The notes under the pieces were generated by a model, which made no database searches, was not told where the DNA came from, and was given only the letters and a program-made list of their open reading frames with translations. A stretch of 64,000 bases of DNA from Pictodentalium vernedei (taxonomy: Eukaryota > Mollusca > Scaphopoda > Dentaliida > Dentaliidae), in assembly GCA_031216915.1 (NCBI GenBank), contig CM062296.1:57720584-57784583 (forward strand), given 5' to 3'. The position numbers and the translations under genes were made by a program. Shown piece after piece: positions 10,556-21,650 of this stretch (its first letter is position 1; each line of letters opens with the position of its first letter).

Positions 10556-11145
10556 ATTTGAAAACAGAAGTTCTGTCACAATTAGAACAGAAAATGTCTG
10601 TTGGTTAATGCACTCCTTACTGCAGAAGAATGAAGTGGTGTGAAATACACAAGAGTTTTTGCGCTGTAGAATGCAAAATAAATGCGCGAACAGAAAGAAC
10701 ATATTGAAACTGCAGTATGTGGAGGGATGATTACCAGTAAATCGCTGTGGGATAGAGTTTTTTTCTTTTTAATTTTTTACAATTTCTAATGACAAAACAA
10801 ACACAAGAAGCAGTTGCAAAAGTTTATCACATGGAAAACCGGTGTAAAGGGAATGGAAGTCCGTAGGAACGTTAGTCCCTCTGGATTATTATTCCGCGGA
10901 ATTATAGTCCTAGGTCTAACATTTCTAGGAATAGTAGTCCGGCGGACTACTATTCCTAGAAATGTTAGACCTAGGACTATAATTCCGCGGAATAATAGTC
11001 CAGAGGGACTAATTTTCCTCCGGACGTCCATTCCTGTTACACCGGGATGAACCCGGTGAGCCATTTGATGAAAGTTTGCAAGTGCTCCTTGCGTTGCTAT
11101 GAATAATTATAAATACTTTTCGAGTGGGGAATATATGAAGTAGTA
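10556..11145 (+). mobile_element. Long TA-type MITE, 3' truncated, with an inserted hairpin
   Basis: Begins near CATTTGAAAACAGAAGTTCT and carries ATGCACTCCTTACTGCAGAA, as in the full-length 702-bp copy at 11392-12093. The centre has CCGGG..CCCGG flanked by TTTATCACATGG and CATTTGATGAAAG. Homology stops after about 11145. A 203-base palindrome (10841-11043) sits in the hairpin apex. Confidence 0.75.
10841..11043. repeat. Near-perfect 200-base palindrome rich in TAGTCC motifs
   Basis: Arms of about 100 bases run from GGTGTAAAGGGAATGGAAGT to its complement at 11043, with CGGCGGACT near the apex. Each arm is itself built of short palindromes (TTCCGCGGAA, CCTAGG, TTCTAGGAA) separated by TAGTCC or GGACTA. 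Because of the symmetry both strands carry open frames of almost the same protein sequence (78 and 92 codons); these are symmetry artefacts, not genes. Confidence 0.85.
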
Positions 11146-11391
11146 ATGGTCATCCGATCGCTTAAAATCGGCTGATGTCTAATGCGATTGCCGAAAATCG
11201 GTTAATCACTAGCACTGGCCAACATTTGTCTGAAGGCCAGTAAGTTTGGCAAGTGTTTGTTTTTTTTTAAATCCTTCCCATACCCTTTTTAAAAACTACC
11301 CATTTTCAAGACAATTCAAGTGCCTGGAATTTTTCAAACACCAATTCCATTACTTCCTGAATTTTTGCATGGTCTGCAGGAATCGTGAATA

Positions 11392-12093
11392 CATTTGAAA
11401 CTAGAAGTCCTGTAACAAAGAGCGTAGAAACTGCTTGTTAGATAATGCGCTCCTTACTGCAGAATAATGAAGTAGTCTGAAATACACGGGAATGTTTGTG
11501 CGGTTCAATGCAAAATATTATGTACTATTAGCGAGGTCGGTAGTGAAATCACAAAATGAACCGATCAAACATAACAAAATATTGAGACCAAAGTATGTGG
11601 AAGGAGGATTACTACTAAATCGGAGTGGGATAGATTTTTCACTCAGCAAATATTCACAAGTTCTGAGAACAAGACACTAGAATCACTTGTAAACCTTCCC
11701 CACATGGACCACTGGGTTGCACCCAGTGGTCCATGTGATGAAAGTTCGCAAGTGTTTCTTGTGCTGATATGAACATTTATAAGTACTTTTCGAGTGGAGA
11801 ATATATGGCGCTGCGATTAAGTAGCACTCCACTCTCTTCATTCTGCATATACAGTCGAATTTTAATATCTGTTTACACCATTCCACGTACATGTATCCCA
11901 GTAGAGGTTAGTAATGATGTTAATGATCTCTCTTAACTGGTACAGAGTTGTTCGGCACTCTGTTTTTCTACAGGCATTGAGTTACGCTAAGTGGGATGTT
12001 TGAGTTTGATAGGAACAAAAAGTACACTTATTCAGCACACCATTACTTTCATATATTGGCACTATACAGTGACAGGACTTCTGGTTTCAACTG
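11392..12093 (+). mobile_element. Long TA-type (Tc1/mariner-like) MITE, full-length copy
   Basis: The element is 702 bp, flanked by TA on both sides. Terminal repeats are CATTTGAAACTAGAAGTCCT and, at the right end, AGGACTTCTGGTTTCAACTG. The central hairpin is CATGGACCACTGGGT and its complement near 11701-11740. Internal frames of 62 and 69 codons have no domain. Interrupted relatives are at 22833-25045 and 61979-63253, and a truncated one at 10556. Confidence 0.8.
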
Positions 12094-12169
12094 TATATAG
12101 TCTGAGACAAGTAGGGAAAGAACCGTGATATTCTTTGAAATTCAGTTTTCATACCATGAATGATTTTTT

Positions 12170-12790
12170 ATAACTTTCCAAAGTGTGATTTACCGGGATT
12201 TCCGGGTTTGATTGAAAACGATAACTTTACAAGTGAATTATGCAATCAACAATTGTGTAATGTATCCGTGCGCGCAAACGAAGACGCTTTGCCGTGGTTG
12301 TAATGGGGACTTCATTGTTTTTTTGTTTTTTTTATTTTTTAACCCTTTACCTAATATGAAAAGCAGGCGACACTTGCAAAACAAAAAAAATCTTGAATAA
12401 CTATTATTTTCATTTTTTGTCTCAAAAACATAGGTTATGACCCCTCATTGGAACGAGCTCGACGAGCGCGTTCCAATGAGGGGTCATAATCTATGTTTTA
12501 GAGATAAAAGATAAAAAAATAATGAAAATTAATTGGCGAGTTTTGAGAATAGCGCTGGCCGTTTTTTGGCCGTTACGTTAGGTAAAAGGTTAAATAATAT
12601 AATTATCGTTAATAATGAAAAGTAATAAACAGAGTAATCGCTTGACTGGACTGGTTACGTGAAGTAATTTATTCGAGGCGAGGGACTATATTGTAAACAC
12701 TCGTGCGCACTCTCGCATTCGTGTTTGTACAACGTCCCTCACCTCTCGTGAAATATTTCACGTAACGAGTCCAGTCAAGCGATTACTCTC
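12170..12790. mobile_element. Composite MITE carrying a nested TTAA-type MITE, copy 1
   Basis: Starts near TAACTTTCCAAAGTGTGATT and ends with a large inverted repeat at 12626-12790 (AGTAATCGCTTGACTGGACT and complement). The whole arrangement, including the nested TTAA element at 12343-12589, is repeated at 41655-42215. The nested insertion therefore predates the duplication or transposition of the composite. Confidence 0.7.
12343..12589. mobile_element. TTAA-type (piggyBac-like) hairpin MITE
   Basis: Flanked by TTAA (12339-12342 and 12590-12593). Ends CCCTTTACCTAATATG and CGTTACGTTAGGTAAAAGG; hairpin around GAACGAGCTCGACGAGCGCG. The arms are those of the main variant. Confidence 0.8.
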
Positions 12791-13269
12791 TGTCTATTCA
12801 TGACAGGTTGTTGCTCTGTACAAGTAATGTCTATGACAGACCGGGAAAGGATATATAGATAAGCACTTTGTACGTTAATTTGTCTGTCCATCCATCCCTT
12901 CGTCAGTTGTTTTTCCATCTTTAACACATTTGTGTATGAAATAAAGTAAACGGTAGGTTTCAGATATTGATGGAGGTCAGAAGCCGAGAGAGTTGCTGAC
13001 ATGTCGCTTGAAGTTTAAATATTTGAGTAATGGTAAAAACAGTATACTATCAGATTCTAATGGAATTCGCCACACAGTGTGATGCTAAAAGTCTATTGAA
13101 AACATCTGAAAATAGCATTGTTTCGTTTTAATTTAATTTAAGCTCCTTCACTTACGATGTTGCACTGATGGTTTGAGACATAAATTCAACATGGCTCCAA
13201 AGTCTTACTGCGTTACCCCATATTGGCAGCGTTTTGGTCAAGTCCATCACTGGAGCTGTTCCTTCATCC
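12791..13269. other. Unassigned stretch
   Basis: No recognised repeat or coding frame; a 75-codon minus-strand frame at 12775-13002 mostly overlaps the preceding repeat and has no domain. Confidence 0.45.
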
Positions 13270-13827
13270 TAGAGCTGTAGGTTAACCGAAACCGAACCGA
13301 GGTTTTTAGATTTTTTTAAAAACCGAAACCGTCGACATCCCGTAATCTAAGGTTTTTCGTTTTTTATTAAATACTCTTGCTGGAGAAATTCACAGAAAGT
13401 AACCATCCCAGAGTTGTGAGAGTACCCAGACACTGCCGGTGGCAGTGTCTGGGTACTCTCACTACTCTGGGAAGGCTACATTCCGTGAATTTCCGACATT
13501 TCAGTTTAGTTGTGTTTGCAGCTTTCCTCAAGTTGCGTGTAGGTGTCAGACCTCGAAAAATGGCCAAGCACAATAAAAGTTCTGTATATTTAGGTAATTA
13601 TTATATTGGCCTTCCTGATTCTTCATGTATTATTGCTTATTTCAGCCATTCATTGAGTTTCACTCAATTTCACTGCCATTCAGTTATGACTCCGGACATT
13701 AGAATGAGTTTTATTGAATTTTATTTGGCCTCATGAACAAACCGAAAACCGAACCGAACCGAGGTTTTACTCCACCTGAAAAACCAAAACCGAAACCGAA
13801 CAAGAAATTTAAAAACCTACAGCTCTA
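13270..13827. mobile_element. hAT-like MITE with a perfect 8-bp target duplication
   Basis: Terminal repeats TAGAGCTGTAGGTT and AACCTACAGCTCTA are flanked by CTTCATCC on both sides (13262-13269 and 13828-13835). Subterminal AACCGAAACCGAACC motifs recur in both arms, as transposase-binding subterminal repeats do in hAT elements. The centre is a hairpin of GAGAGTACCCAGACACTGCC and its complement (13419-13463). Frames inside (119 and 68 codons) are symmetric hairpin products. Confidence 0.85.
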
Positions 13828-14123
13828 CTTCATCCACCCATTCGTTAGGCTGCGTATCACATTGGGTGCCTATCATGTGGATTTTAACATTGTTCAAGGA
13901 ATGGTTTTAATGAGAAGTTTGTGAGTTCAACACATAATGTCCACCGACCCGTTATTCAAGGGGTGTAGGAGCGTGGGGCCCGAGGGTGGTCGGCATCGGC
14001 GGATGGAGAACTTTCACTCACCCTAACTTTTTTCCAGAAATAGGTGAAGGAGAGATTGAGTGGGGGAAAGAAAGAGTGGGGCGGCTGGAGAGAAAGTGAG
14101 TGAATCAGAGAGAAAAATAGTGA

Positions 14124-14124
14124 A

Positions 14125-14155
<31 letters not shown>

Positions 14156-14174
14156 GAGAGAGAGAGAGAGAGAA
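14124..14174. repeat. GA-rich microsatellite
   Basis: A run of GA dinucleotides interrupted by AAAGG. The surrounding 13836-15360 holds no recognised family; a short hairpin GCAATGCTTTAGCATTGC lies at 14370-14388. Confidence 0.85.
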
Positions 14175-14388
14175 GTAGCATTATCTTTTCAATATATTTT
14201 TTGTAATTGGGAATTTGGAGGAAGAGAGAGCACAGCTCGCCAGTCGTACGATTTGACCGAAGATTCCATCGTATGATTTGTCTCTTGTACGGCAATATGA
14301 TAGATTCCTTGACAAACTTTGAATTCTAGAGAAGGAAATCGTCTCTTGAGAGTAACGATGCGCCATCAGCAATGCTTTAGCATTGCTG

Positions 14389-15360
14389 ATGACGCCTCGT
14401 TGCACTCAGTGGACGAAATATGGTCTACAGTTAGATGTCATGAAATATTGTAAAGAAATCACTAAATGATCATCCGCATAGAAAAAAATCCGCGAAATCC
14501 ACTCCCATAGGGCACTAAATTTCCAACCGTCGTTGGTTTGGGGCTATACATTTCTAACTAATAAAAATTTACCGGGCCTTGGGTGAGACAGGTGGGGGGA
14601 TTGAGACACCCATAAATAAAGTTTAAAAAGAAAAAAAAAAGAAACGGAACAGCGTTGGAAACTTCGATCGCAGGCAATGTTATATTGTTTTTGTTATTTA
14701 AATCATCTGTACAACTTAACGGTGGTTTATTTGTGAAATAAAACTACTAAATTGAATTGAGTTACCCCATCCCCACCCCGGCCATGTCGTCGCGTCATTG
14801 GGACCATCAGCTAAAACCAGCTTTTGTGTGCTTAGTTCAGTGTTCCGAGAACTTGGCATTGCCATAGAAACTAAGCTGCATATCAGCCTGTCATTCTATA
14901 TTTATGGTGATGACAAATCAACTCGCCGAAGGTCATCTGTCCATGAATAACGGGGATTGGCTCGAATGGCATGTTAATAACACTCCTAAATTGTGTCCAT
15001 ATAGCATGATATTTCGATAATTGTAGGGTGTCTAATAAGAAAGATTACATAATTATACTGATGGATCAAGACATAATTACAAGTTAAGGTACTGATAAAG
15101 ACATAAATCGAATTCTCTTGGAATGAAGTGATTTCGAAATTAATGGGAACGTCTCTTTTCTCAAACGCTAAGTGTGTATTTAATTTGTCTACCTGCAACC
15201 ACTGATTTTCATTTCGTGTGCGACAAAACAACAGAGATGAGAATTCCAATTAGTAACAAGTTTGGCAGATCAGTTCGAGTAGAATTAGAAAGCCACTGGA
15301 TTCTGGCGAGGGGTCACTTAAAATGGTCATGTTTAACCAATTAATTGATAACCGAGCATT
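14389..15360. other. Unassigned stretch
   Basis: No coding frame with a domain and no repeat with a second copy in the window was recognised. Confidence 0.45.
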
Positions 15361-15714
15361 TATTGGTTTATTTATTTATTGCGATTTAACGACACTTTTA
15401 ATAGCCAGGGTCATCACGTGTCGAATAGTTTTACGGGTAGAGGAAGCCGGAGTATCCGGAGAGAACCACCAAGCTACGGCGAGCAACTACCAGACTTCCC
15501 AACGTCCTAACTCCACACAAGCTGGGTTAGCACTGGTTGAAGACAATTGCGCCATCAACGTTCAGTATGCCTTAGTACACAGCGCCATCGTGCCCGCAAG
15601 TGGACAATCGGGATTAAGTGTCTTGCCGAAGGACACAACACAGTTACTCCTGGCAGGGATCGAACCGTAGACCTTTCGGTTTGAAGTTCAATTTCCTAGC
15701 CACTTAGCCACCGT
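15361..15714 (-). mobile_element. tRNA-derived SINE, subfamily 2 tail
   Basis: On the minus strand the head contains TGGCTAAGTGG (A box) and GGTTCGATCCC (B box), the internal RNA polymerase III promoter of a tRNA. The body contains GTGTCCTTCGGCAAGACACT and the shared SINE core. The tail is AAAGTGTCGTTAAATCGCAA followed by AATAAATAAATAA. A hAT-like element at 15715-16437 is inserted in or directly beside its head. Confidence 0.85.
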
Positions 15715-16437
15715 CAGGGATGTGGCGATAGGGTGGGGCGGGGAGTGGGGGGGTGTTCCCCCCCCCCCAGCTAGGAGTACTTTTTTCAATAGTTGGAAAT
15801 TCCGAGGTAAAAAATCAAATAGTTGGAAATTCAATAAATTAACATTGTTCACTAAAATTATTAAAATTCCAACTTAATGATGAGAAATTTTGATCTTTTA
15901 TTTCCAACTGGAAACTTGAGTTTCAAATTTACTCTCAAATTCACATGGCCTCAAAATTTCGACTCTGACGTCAATCCGGTAAATTTTCTGACCCAGACAC
16001 ATTATAAATGATGCTTTTTCTGTTTCAGGACTAGTGAAAATTGTCGGAAGGGTTCATAAGCATGTGTGTATATATATATAATCACTTTAACCCTTTCCCA
16101 ACGCAGACGATTTCAAAATTAATTATTTTAAATATCATTTTTAAAATTTTTAAAAAACATTTCAACAGAACCATATCATGTGACCCCTCTTTGGAACGAG
16201 CGCGATGAGCTCGTTCCAAAGAGGGGTCACATGGTATGGTTTTGTTGAAATTTTTCTAAAAATAATATTTTTTCAGCAGCTGTATTTGCATATTACGCGG
16301 GCAGATGCGGGCGATTCGTTGGTTAAAAGGTTAAAAGATATCACCCAGCGCTGCAGTGCAACCACCTATCGAAACTACTCACAGTTGGAATTTACACCGG
16401 TGGCACCCCCAGCTGAAACCCTCTAGCCACATCCCTG
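15715..16437. mobile_element. hAT-like MITE inserted in the SINE
   Basis: Terminal repeats CAGGGATGTGGCGATAG and TAGCCACATCCCTG. The flanking octamers GCCACCGT (15707-15714) and GTCACCGT (16438-16445) match at 7 of 8 positions and come from the SINE head. Carries a nested TTAA-type MITE at 16091-16330. Confidence 0.85.
16091..16330. mobile_element. TTAA-type MITE, TCATGTGACC-arm variant
   Basis: Flanked by TTAA at 16087-16090 and 16331-16334. The left end is CCCTTTCCCAACGCAGACG. The hairpin arms read CATATCATGTGACCCCTCTT and complement, unlike the TAGGTTATGACC arms of the main variant, while the GAACGAGC..GCTCGTTC apex is shared. Confidence 0.8.
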
Positions 16438-16699
16438 GTCACCGTTTGGTTTACCGCTACTAATTCAACTAGAGTGTTTCCGATGATCGATACGTGTTAT
16501 TTCCGTGCACTGAAATACATGTTGACCAAGACATATAATGGCAACCGCGATATGCATTTTAGTCAAAACCACGAGTCCATCAAAAAGAGTTGTCTTTCTA
16601 TTGTACTTCTCCCCGACATGGAATAACAATCAAGGTTTGTTTATAAATCACTTTCTATGAGGAAATGATTTATTTCTGTTCAGTGAAATTAAAAAAGAA

Positions 16700-16964
16700 T
16701 GGATGGCACTTAATCCTGATTGCCGCCCACACGGGTGCGCGGTGGCGTTGTGTACTAAGGTGTACTGCACGTCGATGGTGCACTTGTCTTCAACCAAAGC
16801 TAACCCTGCTTGTGTGGAATTAGTACCTTGGCGAATCTGGCAGTTGCCCAACGTTGCTTGGTGGTTCTCTGAGGGTACTCTGGCTTCCCCCACCCGTAAA
16901 ACTTACTGACAAGAGGTATACCTGGCTGTCGAAAGTGTCGTTAAATCCAAATAAATAAATAAAC
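16700..16964 (+). mobile_element. SINE, subfamily 2 tail, 5' truncated
   Basis: The body from GGCACTTAATCCTGATTGCC and GGTGGCGTTGTGTACTAAGG to the tail AAGTGTCGTTAAATCC, then AAATAAATAAAT. The tRNA head is missing. The tail matches the copy at 15361, opposite strand. Confidence 0.8.
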
Positions 16965-17186
16965 TAATGGTTACTGAGTTACCGCCTATGAAGAAAATCT
17001 TTGTGAGACACTCTCTGCTCTTATAGTCGGAGGCATAAGTAATCTACTTCATATTGATGTCTTACGCAATAGTGAAATATTTATATACACATAGGCGGGC
17101 AATTAGGACCCCTTCTTCACACTTAAATACCCTTCTATTGATTGTGGGGCCCATTTTGGTTATGGTTTTGTCACCGTTATTCACAT

Positions 17187-17712
17187 TAGGGCTGTCACGA
17201 TTTTTAAATTTAGGAATCGATTAATCGTCGCAAATAATCGATTAATCGTACCTAAATGCCCCCTCCCCCTCCCTCTCTTTGAAGTCGATAAAAACGAAGT
17301 TCAAGTCAGCTGACCTACCTCAAGACGAAAGACGATCCTTTTTTAGGTACATTCAAAGCTTTGATGTTCTGAACTTTTGAACCGTCAGTGTAACAATCAG
17401 GACCGGTCGGCAGTTGCGAACTTCGCAACTGCCGACCGGTCTTGATTATTACACTGACGGTTCAAAAGTTCAGAACATCAAAGCTTTGATGAATGTACCT
17501 GAAAGACAATTGCTTCCAACAGCTTCTTGGGGGATTAACATCGATGTTCTTAACTCTTTACCTTTAACAATAGTTTTTTCATCAAATTTTCTTTTGATTA
17601 TTAAACGTCTAAAACGGGATACAATTTACCGATTATTCGACAACGAAAAATGCTAATCGATTTCGCCGTGACCGATCAACAGTCGATTAATCGATTAATC
17701 GTGACAACCCTA
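17187..17712. mobile_element. hAT-like MITE with perfect 8-bp target duplication
   Basis: Terminal repeats TAGGGCTGTCACGATTTTTA and CGTGACAACCCTA; flanks ATTCACAT at 17179-17186 and 17713-17720. The subterminal AATCGATTAATCG motif is repeated at both ends. The centre is a hairpin of about 190 bases with apex TTGCGAACTTCGCAA. A sister copy is at 25715-26220. An 80-codon frame at 17414 is one arm of the hairpin and is not a gene. Confidence 0.9.
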
Positions 17713-17720
17713 ATTCACAT

Positions 17721-18665
17721 ACAATGGAAATGTATGTTTTCGGAAGTTTAAGTGGATATTAACTTACATTTACGTAAACTATTCATAATTTTGATATAGT
17801 TTATCAATGGCGAATGTATGTAGAATTTTGACATTTTGGCAGCCATTTTGAAAAGGGCCCCTAAAACCTTAAGATGAACTCCCAGAATTTGACAAGTCAC
17901 TAGTTGATACTATTTTCTTGTGACCTCAACAAGCCAACAAAACAAAAAAAAAAATACTTTCGGCTAAAAAAATGAAGTATGAAGTAGTTTGCTTATGCCC
18001 CCCCCCCCCACCCCACCCCCTGCCCCGACAAATAAAAACTACAATATTATTGTGTAAAAACTACAATATTATTGTGTCAGCCGTTGAATTACAAACGTTT
18101 TAACGATAACGTTGTTTTTCTTTTGATCCACAGGCTAAAGAAAATAAAATAAGAAATGATGTATAACTGCCCCCCCCCCCCCCCCCACTCCCCCCCCCCC
18201 CCAAAGAAAAAACAAAAACAAAACAAACAAAAAAGTGCATGTGTATAAAAAAAATAAATATCTATTGGTTCATTTATTTCCATCTCGTAATATTAATTAT
18301 ATAGGCCATTCGTCAAGTTTCATGGTACAATATTTAATCCTAGCCATGGAATAAAAACTTTCCTACACAAAAATGGTTTTGAAACATCCCAAATATTTCA
18401 GTGTTGATGACCAAATAATGAAGCAATATAGTGAAAACCAGTATGTCACTTGAAAGCTAATTTATGTACTGACGTCACGTTTAAAAGTGGCTGGTATCTG
18501 GTAACCCACATGGTTACAGGTCAGTATCGGGTATGTCGGACCTCATACTTGAAATAACCCAAACACCCCTGCCTCATATTGTGAATATGAGTACAAACTT
18601 GATCCTGACCAATTTGATTTCATTCATGGTCATGAATGTCACACCAAAATTTCTAGCCATCCCCA
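17721..18665. other. Unassigned stretch with homopolymeric C tracts
   Basis: C runs lie at 18000-18009 and 18170-18202. A direct duplication of AACTACAATATTATTGTGT occurs at about 18037-18077. No coding frame with a domain. Confidence 0.55.
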
Positions 18666-18978
18666 GAGTTAAAACTAGAAGTCCTGTCATGAAATGCGCA
18701 CAAAGAGCACGTCGATCTGCGCGTTAATCTACGCGTTGTGACCATAGTAGGGCTATCAAATTCTGTACATATGGCCTGTGCGCAAACAATGTTTCAGACA
18801 ATGGACCTCCGGGAAACCCGGAGGTCCATTGGCAGAACCTTGCCTGTGTTTGCTATGAGTAACCAGGAGAGGCTGCCGTGCTTTGGATGCCATTCGATAT
18901 GGCAATTGCGCGCAATTCCTACGCGCAATTAAGCCTAGATAAGCGCACAGTGCGAGACAGGACTTCTAGTTTTAACCG
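18666..18978. mobile_element. Short TA-type (Tc1/mariner-like) MITE with CCTCCGGG hairpin
   Basis: About 313 bp. Ends GAGTTAAAACTAGAAGTCC and GGACTTCTAGTTTTAACCG correspond to family ends CAGTTAAAACTAGAAGTCC. The hairpin core is CAATGGACCTCCGGG and its complement. Five other copies are in the window at 22477, 38071, 39087, 53964 and 58587. Confidence 0.85.
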
Positions 18979-19445
18979 TATAGCGTACATAGCAGTGCAC
19001 ATACCAGGTGGACACGGTCTCTCTCAAAACAAGTTATTAATAGAAAATAGAGCATGTTTTCATTTTTGGAATTCACTAAAAAAAGGTGAGGGCTCTTAAG
19101 CTGAGTTTGAAAAGTACTGGCTGGTTTTGGATATTACGTTGGGTAAATAGTTGATTTAGGTAAGATTTGCGTTAAGTCTGTACACTACATAGGGTTAGTT
19201 ACTGAGTTAAAAGTGAGTTTGTTATAACCGGAAAGTACGACAAACCCTATGCAGGGTTTGTCACACTTTCTGGTTATAAAAAATGGTTACTGCCATATCA
19301 CACACTGCGTATAAATATACATTGATTAAGGCTATAAAGAACGTGTACGAACTTGATCCTGACAAATATGATTCCATTCCTGGACAAGAATGTTATACAG
19401 AAATTTCTAGCCACACTCAAGCAATCCTAACAGCGTACACCCTCA

Positions 19446-20013
19446 TAGGGCTGCACGATATATCCATAAATCGATATATACCGTACTCAAACCAGTATCG
19501 ATTGAATACCGGTGTAATTACAAAAAAATATCGGTTTATCGTCATTATCTATTCACCCACAAGTTACTTTTCACGATGTCTTGAGTTTTAACTGTAATCC
19601 CGAATAAATTATATTATCCCTTCACCCAAGGAATCAACCGCATGTGCCCGCGTAATATACAAATTCAACAATTGAAAAAATAAAATTTTCAAAAAATTCA
19701 ACAAAACCATATCATGTGACCCTCATTGGAACGAGCTCGTGAGAGGTCACATGATATTGTTTTGTAAAAATGTTTTGAAACATCCGATAAACTAATATTT
19801 AAAATAATAAATTTTGATATCATCTGCGTTGGGTAAAGGTTTTTCAAACTGCATCATCAAGACATGCTGATTCGTTCCTACTGTGATGTCTCAGGTCCCG
19901 ATTGGGTACATTACTTATGTACAGATATCTGAACAGTTTCGATATACCGTTATACCGCGGTATTTTTTTAAATTCCGATACCGGTATTCAGTTTTGAATA
20001 TCGTGCAGCCCTA
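19446..20013. mobile_element. hAT-like MITE, TAGGGCTGCACGATAT family
   Basis: Terminal repeats TAGGGCTGCACGATATAT and ATATCGTGCAGCCCTA, with subterminal ATACCGGTAT-type motifs. The flanking octamers CACCCTCA and AACACTCG agree only weakly, so the duplication is uncertain. A nested TTAA-type MITE relic (TCATGTGACC variant) lies at about 19617-19845. A half-copy is at 48015-48508. Confidence 0.75.
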
Positions 20014-20185
20014 AACACTCGTTTGATATTGTCCAAGGACACGGAGTCTCTCAAGCGCAGTTACTATTCTACCACATGGCATTGCACAGAAGTGTTTAAA
20101 GGTTGCACAATAAAAAACAGATGTAACAATGAAATGCACAACGATCTCACTCAATACATGTTACTAGTCACCCTGTGCTTCTTAA

Positions 20186-20424
20186 CTGGTTGAGTGCTAG
20201 AAGCCACTATCAGGGCTTTCAAAACTGAGGCTACCCGAGCAAAAGCCAACACTTTCCTTGCTGATATTTCATATTCAGTCAAACACAAATAACATTTTGT
20301 TTATATAAATTTGTTTTGTTACAAATTATTGGTGAGTGCCTGTTGGCACTCTCCAATAATTTGTAATAAAACAAATTTTGAATAACAAATTCAGACCACC
20401 AAAAATAATCTAGCCCTCAACCAG
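20186..20424. mobile_element. TTAA-flanked MITE, CTGGTTGAG ends, copy 1
   Basis: 239 bp between TTAA at 20182-20185 and 20425-20428. Terminal repeats CTGGTTGAGTGCTAGA and TCTAGCCCTCAACCAG. The core hairpin is TTGTTACAAATTATTGG, then GAGTGCC, and complement. A copy of the same length is at 35889-36127. Confidence 0.85.
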
Positions 20425-20428
20425 TTAA

Positions 20429-21479
20429 AACACTACCGCTGGCATACTTATTAGCAGTGAAGAGTTCACGTAGACCATCTTCAAACTTAGTACTTCCTGG
20501 TGGAACTATTCATGTCTACTTTTCTCAAAGCATTCGACCAAGTATAGTTTCGAAAGGGTTGAGAAAGGAAAACTGTGTTGATTGGTCACGTGTGTATGTA
20601 ATATATGTTGGAACACTATATATTTCTTCTATGTATCTCGTTCATGGTTACTGGGGTTTGTCAGACTGAATTTCAACTGGGTTTGTACTCGAGATGGTCA
20701 TCGATAATCTATTTTATTTTATTATGCCTCACGTTTGTAACATCAGCCGTGATTGGTTAATCTGACACCTAAAAGTCATAGTACTGGAGTTTTGGGGCAA
20801 AACACGGGTACTATCGGAACGTTTTTCCCTGGAGACAAGAGAACGAAGAAAATGTAAGCTCCACTTGAATTGATCAGCGTCGATTGGAATTTCTCAACAC
20901 CAAACGCTGGCTCCGTGTTCATTTAACTTTTTTCGTCACCGGTAGACACAAACTTACCAACAAATGGGCATCTTCAGTGGGTGTCTTTTCAATTTTAACT
21001 GCAAACAATGAATTCAAAAGAATCAGAAATATTAAAAACTCACGTGTTGTTCACCACCTCAGTGAATCCTGAATATGAGTTATGACCTCAATCAATTATA
21101 TTTCCACAAGTTTAGTAATCCTCGTCCTCACCGAACCTCCGCCTCAAGTTTAAAATAAATTATTTCACTCCGCTTAATTCTATCAACTGACGTCGTCCGT
21201 GAAACATGAATTTATATTCCATTAATTTATACCACTTATCACACAAGCATTAACAATGAATTATAACATGAACAGCTGTAAACACTGCCATTTTTTGATA
21301 TAGAAACTCACAAAGCGACGGCACTTGTGATAAGTCATTTTCGAAGAGACGTCATTCGTTCGAAATGACGTCATGTTTTTGGATTCGACTACATTGTTGT
21401 TACAAGACTGATGGCATGCTGCAGTTAACACTCAACAATGAACGTTATTTTTTGTTCGGCATAATAAAATAATTACAAC
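20429..21479. other. Unassigned stretch
   Basis: No convincing coding frame; frames of 62-70 codons show no domain. No family with a second copy in the window was recognised. Confidence 0.45.
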
Positions 21480-21650
21480 GTTTCTTTTTCATGTTCTATC
21501 GGTCGATAGTACCTGAGTTTGTGTGATATCTGAAATAAAACCTGAAGCAGCTTCTCGGTCGATAGTACCTGAGTTTGTGTGATTTCTGAAATAATTTCAG
21601 AAATCACACAAACTCAGGTACTATCGACCGATAGAACATGAAAAGAAACG
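21480..21650. repeat. Inverted repeat with an internal direct duplication
   Basis: The segment TCGGTCGATAGTACCTGAGT followed by TTGTGTGATNTCTGAAAT occurs twice in direct orientation (near 21499 and 21555) and once inverted (to about 21640). The outer arms extend to CGTTTCTTTTTCATG and its complement. This gives a hairpin with an alternative pairing. Confidence 0.8.

Noticed and set aside
10786-11064. Two long opposite-strand ORFs with nearly identical protein sequence
   Set aside because: They arise from the same 200-base palindrome read on each strand; symmetry, not coding selection, explains them.
14023-14295. Ser/Leu-repeat ORF on the minus strand
   Set aside because: It is the GA microsatellite translated; low complexity.
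17414-17656. 80-codon ORF also found at 25919
   Set aside because: Conservation between the two reflects the shared hAT-like MITE arm; no start context or domain and the frame is part of an inverted repeat.
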